Part shown: piece after piece, positions 14,501 to 26,569 of the stretch
Layout: every line of letters starts with the position of its first letter
How positions within the stretch are numbered: position 1 is the first letter of the stretch
Assembly (NCBI GenBank): GCA_037954235.1
Contig: JBBMOA010000015.1
Location: 4,084,001-4,148,000, forward strand
DNA from: Aulostomus chinensis
Lineage: Eukaryota > Chordata > Actinopteri > Syngnathiformes > Aulostomidae
Length of the DNA stretch: 64,000 nucleotides
Direction of reading: 5' to 3'
The notes under the pieces: model-generated
Told to the model about the DNA's origin: nothing
Databases searched by the model: none
What the model saw: the letters and a program-made list of their open reading frames with translations, nothing else
Position numbers and translations under genes: made by a program

Positions 14501-15829
14501 TGAATTCATTATAAAACCTAAACTACATTATTTTTGTGAGGATCATATGTGAGACTGAGGGTTAACACATTTCAACTCGACCTTTGACCCTTTCCTCCGG
14601 GAGATTTTTTTTTTTTTTTCTTTTGAAGCAGGTCCCATTTTAAAACTGAGGCATCAAAAATTTGCAGTGGTGATTTAATTGTTTTGCGTCAACAATATAA
14701 AACAGTAGCAATTAGCAACATAATCTAAATAACCACTACTGATCATTTTCCTCTGTGTTTACATCGAATAGTTGCAGACGGCACCAACCGAACACTCACT
14801 TCATATCCACTGTAATTAGTACCGATGTGTGTAGCGTGTTCCAGGAAATTGTTCCCACTAAATAATAGTTAGGGTACCTGTGCAGGTGTGACGTGATGTG
14901 GAGAAAAGTTGGATTTATTGTTTAGTGCCGCTTTGTCCACCATCTGTTGGGTGAGCGGCGGCACCAGTTAGGTGAGACGCGACGTGGGAGACAGCAGATC
15001 ATCGGTCTAATCACTCGTGACCCCACACGACCTCCAACCTCCCTTGGCAACAGCTGGATCATTGTGGGGAGTGTGGCTCCCTCTAGTGGACATCTGGCAC
15101 TTTACGTCAGGATTCAAACTTAAAATCTCAGCTGTTTGACTTTGAACTTTTTGCTTTAAAAAATATTCATTGATATTTTCTTTGCTTGTTCACAGTCTGT
15201 AAGGTGACCACACTGCTTTCAGATGTTTTGAATATGATATTTTAAAACATAGACAATTAACGCAAGCAAAAATGAATAGGAAACATTTGTTTTAAGTGTT
15301 GTTTTATTGAGGTGACGAAGGGTAAGGGTAAGAAATGTGTTAAAAACGAGTCAAAAAAACAATCAACAAAAGTGCAATTTCCACCTTCATGTTTGTGCGT
15401 CTAGAGCAGCTCAGACAGCATCTCCCTAACCTGCCGTCGCTCTCTAGGGGAGAGAAAGAAAATCTGAACTAAAACCATGGACTGGATTTGATATTTAAAA
15501 CCTTAAACTTGTAGCTCCTTCACTGTCTAAGAGTCAGGCGAACGCAACTGGACTTCTTTTGGTGTTGGCGGTGTTTCACCTCTCAGAGAGGCCTCTTCAG
15601 CTACATTTGGATGTAAGCTAACTTTGAATGAGTTCTTTTGTAAGCTCTATAACCAGAGAGGTATTAATAGGCTAAATTGAAAACTCAATAACTTGTGCTG
15701 AATACGGATGATTCACTGGTAGCCAAATTAAATCTACTGCCTCATTTATGGCTACAATCTCCAATTAAAGACGTCCAGTCTTTCTCAGAAGACTCCGTTC
15801 TATTAACACACGGATTAAGCAGATTGAGA

Positions 15830-15835
15830 TTTATT
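15830..15835 (-). terminator. PolyA signal of the PLAC8-like gene
   Basis: AATAAA on the minus strand, 46 bp downstream of the TGA stop of the PLAC8-like gene. It is the nearest canonical signal and gives a very short 3' UTR. Confidence 0.6.
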
Positions 15836-15880
15836 GAAATATGCGACAGCCCTGGTGATGAAGATGATGGAGAAGAGCGG

Positions 15881-17556
15881 TCATGTGGTCTTGGAGTTGA
15901 TCAGAACCACTTGGATGTTTCTCCTCCTCATCTCTCTGGACATCTGGCACCAGGAGCAGGGTGTGCAGAAGGTGGAGTACAGGCAGTCCTTGCATATGGT
16001 GCCCTGCAGGCCAAACCAAGTGACGTCATATTAAGAGGAATCTACCGAACATGCTGGCATAACCATACTGGACATAACTTCTCTAATAAAAATGTAAATA
16101 TCTTTGAAAATCTTTTTTTTTTTTTTTTTTTTTGCAGTGTTGTAATCCTCTAATTCTGAGCTTCATAACATCCAATGATAACACGTCAACACGCCCCAGG
16201 TTGCAACTTTGAAAATAAGTTTATTTTCTAACATTTTTTTTTCTGGGTTCCCACATGATTTCAACACAATATGTCTCAATATCTCCCCAGTTAAAAATAA
16301 AATAAAATAAAATGAGGGATTGAACATGCATCCAAGACATTCCATGTCAAGAAAGAAGGTGGGATTTTGCCGTCAGTTTAAAAAAAGAGAAGGCAAATGT
16401 AATCAAAAGTATGGAAGCGTACATCTCCCACTAAAATAAAGGAGAGGAGGAATAAGTAAATGACTTAAAGTAAAGCCATGGTTGACAAAAGTTATGAGAT
16501 TAAAAAAAGTAAATTTGAGTGGAAAATGTATGAATTTTGAATCTGGTCATTTTGACTTTTAATCAATGATGTGACTTAACTTTAAGAATATTTTCATTAT
16601 CAAGGCATTTCCTGAATTAGCAGGCATCAATAATGACAGATCTTCCACCAGCAAATGATTAATGCCCTATTCCCTTAGAAGTTAAAAAAATATATATATA
16701 GAAATAGTTGACATATCTATGTGGAAATATACCGTAATTTAATAATAGCTACAACAAAAAAACATCAGATTGGGCTTTAAAGCCACCAGAGATCTAAAGT
16801 CTCAGAGAACTGAGGTCTTACTTTGATGCCGTAGCGCTGCCGCATGGAGACCCTCATGGACAAGCTGATGGGCGGGATGAGGCCAAAGTAGTCCAGCAGG
16901 GGGAGACAGAGACACTGGCCGTACTCCTTGGTGGTGTAGCAGGTAAAGCAGGGAAAACACCAATAAGCAAAACAGCCTTCACCAAGAAGAAGAACAAACA
17001 AATGATTAAAAAAGCAAAAAAAACAACAACTTCAACATCAGATTTGACGGTGAAAGAGTTTGTTGGACAAATGTTGTTCCGCGTCATCGGCTTTTTAATC
17101 TGGACTATAGATGGATGAAAATCAAGTTGTTGACTGGATGGACGGCTGGATAAATGTGTCAGGGATCATCTTAGAATGGCTTCAGTTCATAAATGGACTG
17201 AACAGGTGGCATCGCTTTATTTTATTTTATTTTTATTTTTATTTTGTCAAACCACCAATAGTGATAATCCATGTTTCAGTTCTGACACCACAACGTTTGT
17301 GTTTTAAAGCACTGGGGTTGTGGTTCACAAAAACCTGTTGTTATTTCAATAAAAAAAAGTTGCCGTGTTCCTTCAAGCGATGGTTGTCACGGAAACGTAC
17401 AACACCAGTATGGTTTCCTGGTGACTGAACGGCGGTGTGACGACACTTACACATGCCCAAGTCGTCACAGCAGTCACATATCCCAGACCCCCACTCATCG
17501 GACTCCTGGGACACCATGCTGGGCAGAGGCTGCGTCAGCACCAGCTTGGACGTCAT
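15881..17556 (-). CDS. PLAC8 / cornifelin-family cysteine-rich protein
   Basis: Three minus-strand exons join in phase to a 127-residue protein: 17556-17451 (ATG start, donor GTAAGT), 16976-16822 (acceptor after GTGAAG, donor GTAAGA) and 16003-15881 (acceptor CTGCAG, TGA stop). The product has the PLAC8 layout: a short N-terminal part ending GICDCCDDLGMC, the cysteine cluster CFPCFTCY, a middle block rich in hydrophobic residues (LCLPLLDYFGLIPPISLS), the RQRYGIKGTICKDC motif and the terminal CTPCSWCQMSREMRRRN block. Family members are usually about 110-120 residues, so this is near full length with a short extra C-terminal tail (IQVVLINSKTT). PLAC8 proteins are small cysteine-rich, membrane-associated proteins linked to cell differentiation and, in fish and plants, to size and immune phenotypes; the molecular activity is not known from this sequence. 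The start is chosen because it is the first ATG of an exon that matches the family N terminus. Orthology to a specific member (plac8, cnfn, onzin) is not resolved. Confidence 0.93.
16113..16134 (+). repeat. poly(T) tract
   Basis: About 20 consecutive T, inside intron 2 of the PLAC8-like gene. Confidence 0.9.
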
Positions 17557-18255
17557 GATGACCTCTGACAGGAAAACACAACAACCAAGAGTGAGTCGGA
17601 GTTTGGGCCCGAGTCAGGTGTTTCTCCAAGGATGGGCAGTGAACCCTAACTTCTCCAGACTTGATGGACCTCTAAGTGAGACGGAGGAAATCTTGTTTTT
17701 TGTTGTAGTTTTTTTTCTTTTCACACTGTAAACTCAGGCATTTGTTACTGGGGGGGAAAAGAAGACTCAGTTTTAGGGATTGGAGCCTGGTTACTGTGCT
17801 AATTGGAGTACCTGCCTAAACACACGGAAGCGTACATGGATTTACTTTCTTTAAAAAAAAAAAAAAAAACTCTGTTGAACACCTCTTTTTATGTCACTAT
17901 GTCACACAATTAATTCTCAACTGTGATTTGATGCCATTATCAAGTTGTTTGTGTGGCAAACAGAAACTGAACCTCACCAAGGCGGTTGGGTTAGAAATGC
18001 GTTCTTAGTGCATGAATGCAGGACTGCTCATGGTGACCCGTTCATGACCAGGCGGTCGATACACTCGCGCTCTGTTGGAGGCCTTTTTTTCCCCATGAAA
18101 CCGGCACCTGAATCACTTGTGTTGAGAACCATTTCAGCGCCGACACGTCAGTTTATACCCCAATTTTAAACTGTAAGTAAAACAATAGTGACTGTCACTC
18201 TGTGTATCAGGATGGAAATAATTGGATGACTTTCCTTGTAACTGATCAGTAACAA

Positions 18256-18562
18256 GGGCGGCACGGTGGTGCAGTGGTCGGCACTGTGGCCTCACAGCAA
18301 GAAGGTTCCAGGTTCGAGCCCTGGCTCCATCATGGGGTCTTTCTGTGTGGGGTCTGCATGTTCTCCCTGTGCCTGTGTGGGTTCTCTCCGGTAGTCCGGC
18401 TTCCTCCCACAGTCCAAAGACATCAAGAAGGGTTCACCCTGGATGGGTCACCAGTCCATGGCAGGGCCAACACATGTAGACAGACAACCATTGGCTCTAC
18501 CAGCCACGCCTACGGTCAATTTAGAGTCTGGATTAACCTCGTCCCCTCTTGATGTCTTTGGC
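18256..18562. repeat. SINE copy 2, with inverted 3' half
   Basis: The first part (about 18256-18430) is the plus-strand SINE head and body, with GTGGTGCAGTGGTCGGCACT and GGTTCGAGCCC boxes. After CAGTCCAAAGACATCAAG the sequence switches. From about 18440 to 18562 it carries the distal half of the same family in the opposite orientation, including GGTCAATTTAGAGTCTGGAT and CTCTTGATGTCTTTGG. The result is a head-to-tail-inverted chimera whose two parts can pair. A decayed LINE fragment starts immediately after it. Confidence 0.82.
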
Positions 18563-18569
18563 ACTCCGC

Positions 18570-19806
18570 TCCATAACCATGTACCCAAATAATAAATCGT
18601 ATATCTCCAAGGACATTAAAGATTGCATCGTACAGAGGAAAGCAGCATTTAAGATTGGGGACCTGCGAAGCATGAAAAATATGCAATATGAAAGAACTTA
18701 ATCAAAAACTAAGGACTGCTAGGAAAAAGGAGAGGGAGAAATTTGAATCTCACTGCACAGGAACGAACACTAAAAAACTACGGGACTCCACGAAAGCCAC
18801 GACGAACATGTTACTCCAGCGAAGAGATGCGTAACTGTGTTAAACGAGGAGGAAAAGGCAAATGAGCTGAACAACTTCTTTTGCCGATTTGACTCTAGAG
18901 ACTTTTCACATGAAATGAAAACAGCTTTGGACGGGATACCTGATTCAGCCCCCGGAGACATGACTATGACCAGCATGCTGTGGAGAGACTTTTTTCACAC
19001 ATCTGCCCCAGATGGGCGCCTACTGAAGCCCTTTAGCGAAGGACTGGCAGAAGCCTGGTGTCCCATCTTCCAGAAATCAATAGACACCCATTCTGTTCCC
19101 TCTACTCGGAAGAGTTCTATCATCATTCCTGCGCCTAAAAAAGCAAGTTGTAAGGAGAATAATGACCACCGTCCGGTTGCACTGACTTCGTTGGTTGTGC
19201 TTTGAGAAAACGATGATCGATTTTTTTTTTAAGACAGGAGTTATTTTATTTTTTTTAGATCCTTTTCAGTTTGCCTACAAGTGTAACAGAGGCACCATTT
19301 TAGCTGTGACGCATCTCATTGATAAACACTTAGAGGATTCTAGCTCATTTGCACGTCTTTTGTTGGTTGATTTTAGTTCAGCTTTTAATACATAGCTATA
19401 AGTACGACCTCCTCCCATCTGGCAGAAGGTTTAGAGTTCCTCACTGCAGACTGAACAGATATAAAAACTCATTTGTCCCTGCGTCAATTAAGCTGGTAAA
19501 GAAGTTCAGATAAGACCAGAGTTCAGACTTTTTTTTTTTTCCTCCTTCTTAGCATTTATTGAATTAATTAGGTGATATTTACCTATTTTACCACGCACTT
19601 TTGCACACTTAGGCACCTTGTATGACATGGTTGTGCCATGGGGTACTGTTTGGTACCAGATATATTTTTGTACTGGATGTATTTTTGTATTGGATGTATG
19701 TGTGTGTTGTATGTGGAGTGTGGCGGCAGCCTGGGTGTTGGCCCAAAACAAATTGCTCACTTCTGAGACAATAAAGTCAATCTTGAATCTTGAATCTTGA
19801 ATCTTG
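18570..19806 (+). mobile_element. Decayed LINE (Rex1/CR1-like) fragment
   Basis: Short conceptual blocks look like a non-LTR retrotransposon ORF2: a linker-like stretch near 18.6-18.8 kb, the frame at 18837-19205 with RKSSIIIPAPKK and NNDHRPVALTS, and the frame at 19195-19395 with DPFQFAYKCNRGT and LLLVDFSSAFNT. The reverse-transcriptase core after SSAFNT is deleted. The sequence jumps to a C-terminal-like piece (DLLPSGRRFRVP) near 19.41 kb and then to a 3' tail with AATAAAGTCAATC and a short (TCTTGAA)n run ending near 19806. Frame changes and the internal deletion show it is dead. Confidence 0.8.
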
Positions 19807-20183
19807 CTATCATTCAGCACAACAGTTTATGTTCCAAAAGAGTCCGGAATTTAGAGTTGACGTGCTTTCAAAGTGGTAGACAAAGGTTTTATGGAGTTAT
19901 TCGAATGTTATGAGACAACAACTTCATCTTAAAGCAACTGCTTTTTTTGTTGAAATGTTTTGTCTTGGCGGCCATTAAATCTCATTCACACATTCTTTGA
20001 AATCTTCTCTGAAACTTCATTAGAAACTTTTAGGCTCTCCGATCAAAGAATTTCCTAAGCCAGTGAGAGTGAAACTAGCTCTAATGATGCTTCTATTGGC
20101 GGTGCATCGGTGGCGACTCTCCTCCTGACAGTCCCTCACCGACAGCTTCCAGCTCCTGCAGTTCTCAGTCATTAAAGCCAACA

Positions 20184-20985
20184 GGCAAGGCAAGGCAAGG
20201 CAATTTTACTTGTAGAGCCCGTTTTCACCAACAGTTTGTCTCAAAGGGCTTCACATGGCATCATAACAACATCCTCTGCCCTCAGACCCTCACATCGACT
20301 GAGGAGAAACTCCATAGAAAACCCTTTTAACAGGGAAAAATCTGAGAAACCTCAGGGTGAGCAACAGAGGAGGATCCCTCACCCAGGACGGACAGACGTG
20401 CAGTCGATGTTGTTACAGACAAGAAAACAGTTTACAATGCAGAATGTGAGAAACACGGAAATGTTAATAACAGCTGAAGAAGGAAGCCTCTGGAAGGGGA
20501 GGCAGGGAGAGCAAGCCAGCTTGATGGGGGACTGGATGATAGACTGGTTCATGGAAGGGGAGCGCAGGCCGGTGTAAGAGCAGGGATAAAAGGGGGGGGG
20601 GGGCGATACAGGCGGCGGTTGGGGCTCTGGTGGATCTGTGGAAACACAGAGAGACTGCGAGACACCAAGGCCAAACTACAAAGTGCAACAAGTAATGGTA
20701 ATGACAGTTCCAAAAATGTGCAGGGAGGAGAGGAGGAGAGAGGGGGAGAGGAGAGGAGAGGAGGGAAGGGCTCCATGTAACCTGATGTGTCCCCCAGCAG
20801 TCTAAGCCTGTAGCAGCATAGCTATCAATGGTTCAGAGCTACCTGAACCAGTCCTGACTGAAGGCTCTGTCATAGAGGAAGGTCTTAAGCCTGCACTTAA
20901 ACGTAGTTAAAGTGTCTGCCTCTCTGACCCATGGAGAGATGCTGGTTCCACATTAGAGGAGCCCGGTAACTAACAACATGTGTAT
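20184..20985 (+). repeat. Interspersed repeat B, copy 2 (longer)
   Basis: Same family as 3620-4078, with long shared blocks. It extends further, through a purine-rich GGAGAGG region at about 20.73-20.77 kb and into a segment with GGTCTTAAGCCTGCACTTAA and CTGACCCATGGAGAGATGCT. It ends near 20985. No intact frame is present. The family is not assigned. Confidence 0.82.
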
Positions 20986-22200
20986 AAACATAAAGACAAG
21001 GAGAAGGATAGCACACGTTCTTCAGACTGACCTGTGTTTCACCTGTGTGTGAGGGTGTGTGATGAGACGAGAGCGCTCCGCGTCGGACGTCCCGTCACAG
21101 GTGATGGGATGACGATGAATGAACACTGAACACTTGCTGTGTTCAAAAATACCTGCAGAACGTGTGACACCTGAGAGCACAAACCGGACCAACCAGTCCT
21201 TCTTGACCTGCGTCACTGCAACCTTTATTTGTTGTATCCAGCTGAGAGGAGAAGGTGAGGCCATGACAGGATTGCGGGAAAAAAAAACTTCTACAAAAAC
21301 TGTGATTATTTCCCAGAGATCAAGAAGATCTCGATGTAAACATCCTGATCCGACCACCTGACACGGAGCAGAGGAAACCTTCTGAAGACGGACCCAGACA
21401 CACGAAGAGCGCTGCTCCGCAGTTATTTGGAGAAGTACCATACAGTTGGCCTCTTTTGAAAAGAAACAACCTCAAAGGACTGAATTTGAATGAAACGGAG
21501 GGAGGATTTTTATCCTCACTGTTGATGGACTGTTAAATCCTGAGGCGAGATCTTTGCTACACAATAAACACTGTTGACCTGAAACCAAACGAAATGCATT
21601 CCTTCCCTCCGTCCAACCAGACGACCTAATTTAGGAAGTGACAGGTAGCAGATGACATCGCAGCAATTTCATGAGACAATCCCAAACCTTATTTCTCTGT
21701 AAGTCGTTAACATGTTGCAATATGAGGTGTGGTTGATTGTGAAATACATTTTTGGTGATGATTATGCGTGACAACTAGTGTTTTACTGATCTTTTTATAT
21801 GGATTATACTCTTTTTTGTGCTTTATTGTAATTTCATCTCATTTGAAGTCTTCTTTTTATTCTCCTTCTTGTGTTATCCTTATTTCCACGTTCTCTTTTA
21901 GCTTGATTTAATGTTCATTTAACGTGTCTTTAATGTCTTCGCAGTAAAACACGCTGAGCTGCACTTTCTTCATAAGAGGTGCTTTTGACATCTCACATGC
22001 AGGATACTCGCGCAGAGGCTGACTGACTGAGAGCAAAGCGCTGTTTATCTGCGATCGTCGCGTTGGCGTGATTGCATCTGCGTTTATTTTAACTGAATCG
22101 CAACAATCTTTGCTTTCCATCAACACATCAGAGCTACCGAGCACTCGGCTGTTGTTTCCTCAGAATTACCAAGAAGCAGACGAATGTGGGTCGTCCTCTC
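20986..22200. other. Gene-free stretch
   Basis: Unique-looking sequence between repeat B and the LINE ORF. The frames here are short and lack splice partners; I see no feature to report. Confidence 0.5.
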
Positions 22201-22218
22201 CACCAGGAAGTTTCTCAT

Positions 22219-23988
22219 TCACATAATTGCATAGGTATGCTCTTGAGTGTGCAAGGCGGTCCTAGTCACATGCTTTATGTGGGAGCTGAAGGAAAGGTCC
22301 TGGTCAAAAATGACTCCAAGGTTCCTTGCAGTTGTACTCGAAGTTAGGGTGATGCCATCTAGAGTAGAGATCCGATTTAAGAGTGTGTCCCTGTGGTGTT
22401 TAGGTCCAAACACGATGACCTCAGTTTTATCTGAATTGAGCATTAAGAAGTTAGAAGACATCCAGGATTTAATGTCTTTCAGGCAGTCTTGCAGATGAGT
22501 AAACTGGCTTGTGTCGTCTGGCTCCATCGACAAGTAAAGTTGTGTGTCATCTGCATAACAGTGGAAGTTGATCGAGTGCTTCCGGATTATGTCACCTAAT
22601 GGGAGCATGTAAAGAGTGAAGAGAATCGGTCCTAAAACTGAACCCTGTGGTACACCATATGTAACTCTGCTATACTCAGAATGGTCATTATTAACATTAA
22701 CAAACTGAAACCTGTCAGATAAGTAGGACTTAAACCATTTTAGGGCAGTTCCTTTAATCCCAATGTCATGGTCTAGTCTCTGTAGCAGGATGCTGTGGTC
22801 GATGGTGTCAAATGCAGCACTGAGGTCCAAAAGGACAAGCACAGAGACAAGACCTCTGTCTGAAGCTATAAGAAGATCATTAGAGACTCTGACCAGTGCT
22901 GTTTCAGTGCTATGGTGTTCCCTGAATCCAGACTGGAAGGCTTCAAAGAGCTCGTTGCTGTGCAGATGTTCATGTAGCTGCTCCAGGACAACCTTCTCAA
23001 GGATCTTGGAGATGTAGGGGAGGTTGGATATTGGTCTATAGTTGGCTAACACATCTGGGTCAAGAGAAGGTTTTTTAAGTAAAGGGTTGATGACAGCCAC
23101 CTTAAAGGCCTGTGGAACATAACCTGTGACAAAGGAAAGATTAATTTGATTTAATATAGAAGTGTTGACTAGAGGGAAGGCATCCTTAAGGAGGCTTGTT
23201 GGGATGGGATCCAGCAGACAAGTGGCTGACTTGGAGGAACCGACTGCAGAAGTTAATTCTGACAGGTCGATGGGGGAGAAGCTGTCCAAGTATTCACCAA
23301 GTCTGGGAGGTGCTTCTATGGGGACTGTAGTCTGTCCTCCATTACTGGCAATCTTCATTCTAATATTCACAATCTTTTCAGTAAAGAAAGAAAGGAAGTC
23401 GTTACTGCTGAGAGTTGGGGGGATGCATGGCTCAACAGCACTATGGTTCTTGGTGAGCCTGCCCACGGTGCTGAAGAGGAACCTGGGGTTGTTCTTATTC
23501 TTTTCTATCAGGGACGAGTAGTAAGCGCTTCTGGCATTACGGAGTTCTTTTTTAGATATTAATAAACTCTCCTTCCAGGCTTGGCGGACTTCCTCGTGCT
23601 GGCTGGAATGCGTCTTCCTTTCCAGTTGTCTGGTCTTCTGTTTTAAGGCACGCAGCTCTGGGCTGTACCAGGGAACTATTCTTTTCTGGTTGATAACCTT
23701 CTTCTTCAGGGGAGCTACGGCATCAAGTGTCCCAAGGAGTGCTGCTGCAGTGCTGTCCACAAGATAGTCTACCTGCGAGGGGGTGAAATCAGCATAACTG
23801 CCCAATATATTATTACAAGATGTGGCAGCAAGCTCTGCTGGAATAAGCTCCTTAAATCTAGAAACAGCAGTGTCAGATAGACTTCGACTGAAGCGGGACT
23901 TTTTCCCAGGTAGGATATAATTTGTTAAAGTAAATTCAAATGTAATTAAGGAGTGATCAGCTATGCTCTGAGTGGAACACCTCTCCAA
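22219..23988 (-). mobile_element. LINE ORF2 fragment with open reverse transcriptase
   Basis: An uninterrupted frame of 589 codons on the minus strand encodes the reverse transcriptase of a jockey/CR1/L2-type non-LTR retrotransposon. Visible motifs are YRPISNLPYISKILEKVV (template-binding region), a catalytic block LLDLSAAFDTIDHS with its aspartate near residue 393, GVPQGSVLGP near 445, and the YADD catalytic box at about 478-481, followed by a thumb-like LNSDKTEVIVFG region. The N-terminal endonuclease domain is missing and the frame opens with TTG rather than ATG, directly after a poly(T) run on this strand, so the element is 5' truncated or rearranged. The 3' end is also cut: after SSHIKHVTRTA the frame changes to unrelated residues and stops. 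It cannot be autonomous, but the lack of stops argues for recent insertion. Confidence 0.92.
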
Positions 23989-24010
23989 ACTTGACCAAAA
24001 AAAAAAAAAA

Positions 24011-25790
24011 GTCCGCTTGGACTCAAGGACGAGCTGAGAAGATTTCGGTGGTCACAGGTCGTTCACGTGAATCGACACCTCAGGAGCCTGGGGGGCGTTT
24101 CCCTTACATCTGACCGCCAAGCGCCCACTGCACATTACAGTTCATCGACAACAGGAACAGGCTGTATTGTAAAGATAATAACTTTAAAAAGAGTTCACCA
24201 TGGAGTAATGATGGAAACCATATCACGATGTATTTATGTTGCACTCAACATTTGTGTCAGTGCAATTCAATGGCGGTGGGAGGAGCCGCTGCGGCGTACA
24301 GCCATGCCGCAGCACCTCGGGTGATCGTGTTGAATACGGCAGCTTTATTTTTAGCTTCTTTAACATGCTTGTAAAACTCTCAGGTCATGAACTACATACA
24401 GGAGCTTTTTCTCTATAACTGAGATCAACGGTCGGCAAGTGCAAACTGACCCCAATGCACCACCATACAGTTTTTACCCCCACACTGACCTTTGGTCCAG
24501 AGAGTTCTGTGAATGGAGGGAAAGCTGCCGGTCAACATGTGAACGGCCTGGTGATCACGTGACACAGACGAAAGAGTTGAGACTGAAACATTTTGAGGTA
24601 GAGGAGGAAAATGCTGCGATTCTATCCAGGGAAAGTTTTCACTGTGAGCGTAGTCACAGTCGCCGCCGTCAAGAATCATTTTCATCAGGGCCTGAGCCTG
24701 AAGAATCTCAGGGGCGAAGACTCTGTTGAAACTGTTAGGTTTCCTTCTTCCTCTTCTTTCTTCATTATTACTGTAATTAGCTGAAGCAGTTGCGCTAAAG
24801 GACACGAGCCGCGCCCGTCATCGTGCAGCACGCGGAAGAAGTTCAGCTAAAGAGCGCTTCAGTAACACTTGCACTGCATTCAGTAAAAGCAACCCAAGTG
24901 CAGGCCCACAGCCGCTACTGCTTTGTGACACACTGGGGTTTTCTCCTCCTGTGTGGAGGCGGACCGACCGTTCACGACATGGAAGGAAACTTGAAAAGTC
25001 AATGCAACCAGTGAAAATAAAGTTGTTCTTTTGAATCATCCTCACACACCACGACTCTCTGGACCTTCCATGAATAAAAAAATAACTTTTGATATGTGGT
25101 CACTCAACTGACACACACACACACACACTCACACACTCTCATGCTGAACCCCGCTACGCCCAGCCGTCCTCCACCTTTGTTCACAGCAGATAAACCTGTT
25201 GAACTCAGGTGATGGTGACGACTCCCGAGCAAACAAGCCGCAGAGGTTACAGTCCATCGGCTGTCAGGCCCATTCAGACCTTTTGCCCAGAATCCCACAG
25301 ATGATGAGAGCAGAGAAAATTTAAAAAATAACCAAAAAAAAGCAGCGGCAAATTTTCATCAGTATGACTTCAGGATTCATTTGTGCCTGACTTCCTAGCC
25401 AACATGCCCGCCTCTTCTGAGCCTTCAAGCTGTCCAACACAACCGTCACCACAAACCCCAGGCAGAACACCTAAGATGTGTGGGCGTGCGGCCGCCGGCT
25501 CGGGGCCGATTCCTGGCCTCTCTGGATTTCTTTCATCAAAAATACGTACGCCGTTGGTTCAAAGGTCAAAGCAGGACCAAAGGATACGTCACCAACTTGG
25601 TATGAACACTGAGAGCAAACAAGTGGAAAACACTTCCAGGGGAGGGAGGACATCATATTTTCTCCTATTCGTTTTTGTCACTGTTATATTTGATAGAGTT
25701 TTAAATTACAATTACATTTCTTTGAATTGATAGTTTATCTTTGCTATAGAAACAATTGCTGACAAGTTATTCAAATAAACTAACTCCATA
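24011..25790. other. Gene-free stretch
   Basis: No supportable exons. Two opposed frames of about 100-125 codons at 24425-24805 overlap each other and show no domain, splice phase or homology that I recognise. A short CA repeat lies at about 25111-25133. Confidence 0.45.
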
Positions 25791-25794
25791 AATA

Positions 25795-25796
<2 letters not shown>

Positions 25797-25825
<29 letters not shown>

Positions 25826-25865
25826 TGAGCGAGAGAGAGGGAGAGAGAAAGAGAGAGGGGGGGGG
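25797..25865. repeat. (GA)n-rich purine tract ending in poly(G)
   Basis: GT repeat passing into GAGAGA and then GGGGGGGG, immediately 5' of a TATAAA box. Such homopurine tracts occur in promoters but are also common simple repeats. Confidence 0.85.
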
Positions 25866-25871
25866 TATAAA
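25866..25871 (+). promoter_or_regulatory. Candidate TATA box
   Basis: TATAAA follows a purine tract. About 30 bp further the sequence could start a short leader exon that ends at CTG with the donor GTATGT (exon end 25944). The box is the proposed promoter of the unrecognised gene with a coding exon at 27217. No transcript evidence is available. Confidence 0.45.
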
Positions 25872-26565
25872 GTGAAGGAGTCGGTGTCACACAGACCAGT
25901 GGTGCTGAGAGGAGGAGAGAAGAGGCTCTCACGCTGAGGATCTGGTATGTAATCGATCCAAATAAATGATCCCAATATTCTGTGTGTTCAGATTCATCAT
26001 GTACAGATAGAAAGACACTCTTGGTTGCTGCATGATTTTCATCGTAAGCACGTCAGCATTTACCTGGCAAGAGGCGGAAATGCAGCTGGTATTTTTTAGC
26101 ATATTTATCTTACTGAGTAAACTAAAGGCATCATCTTTGGCTCCTAAAATGCACCACTGGTTTCTGTGCAGGGTGCAGTTACAGTTCACTAATCTGGACT
26201 TTACTCCAGGAAAATTAAAGTAACTTGGATTTATTAGGGGAGTTAACCTCTTAAACCCCAGAGGTCTGATTCACCTGGAAAGATACAATCCAAATAAATC
26301 CAGAGCAGCTCAGCAACCCTCAGGTCTACAGGCAGTTACACTATAACTGAGTAATCTGGGATGAGACAAACAAAAAATGTGACTCTTCCATTTCTTCATC
26401 CAGATTAGACAGTGGACAACAGCATGATAACAATGATAAATGAACACAAATAAAAGAGCTTCTAGCGGCTGTGGACGGGACCGAGCGCATCCCCCCGAGC
26501 ATTCATGTTCAGCTGCAGCAATAGCGCTATCAGGTGACCCGGGGACACAGGCACTCCGAGGCCAT

Positions 26566-26569
<4 letters not shown>

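Larger units (their letters stand above)
1..15300. other. Gene-free stretch with scattered repeats
   Basis: I find no exon that can be supported here on either strand. The open frames are short, lack partner exons with matching phase, and many run through CA/GT repeats. What I see are several CA/GT microsatellites, one SINE copy, one copy of a second interspersed repeat, and repeat-poor stretches with homeobox-like AATTA/TAAT motifs around 2.5-2.8 kb and 13.05-13.45 kb. The stretch could be intergenic regulatory DNA or a very long intron of a gene outside the window; the sequence alone does not decide. Confidence 0.6.

Noticed and set aside
24425..24805. Minus-strand frame of 126 codons and an overlapping plus-strand frame of 96 codons
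   Set aside because: They overlap each other, lack splice context, and contain no recognisable motif.
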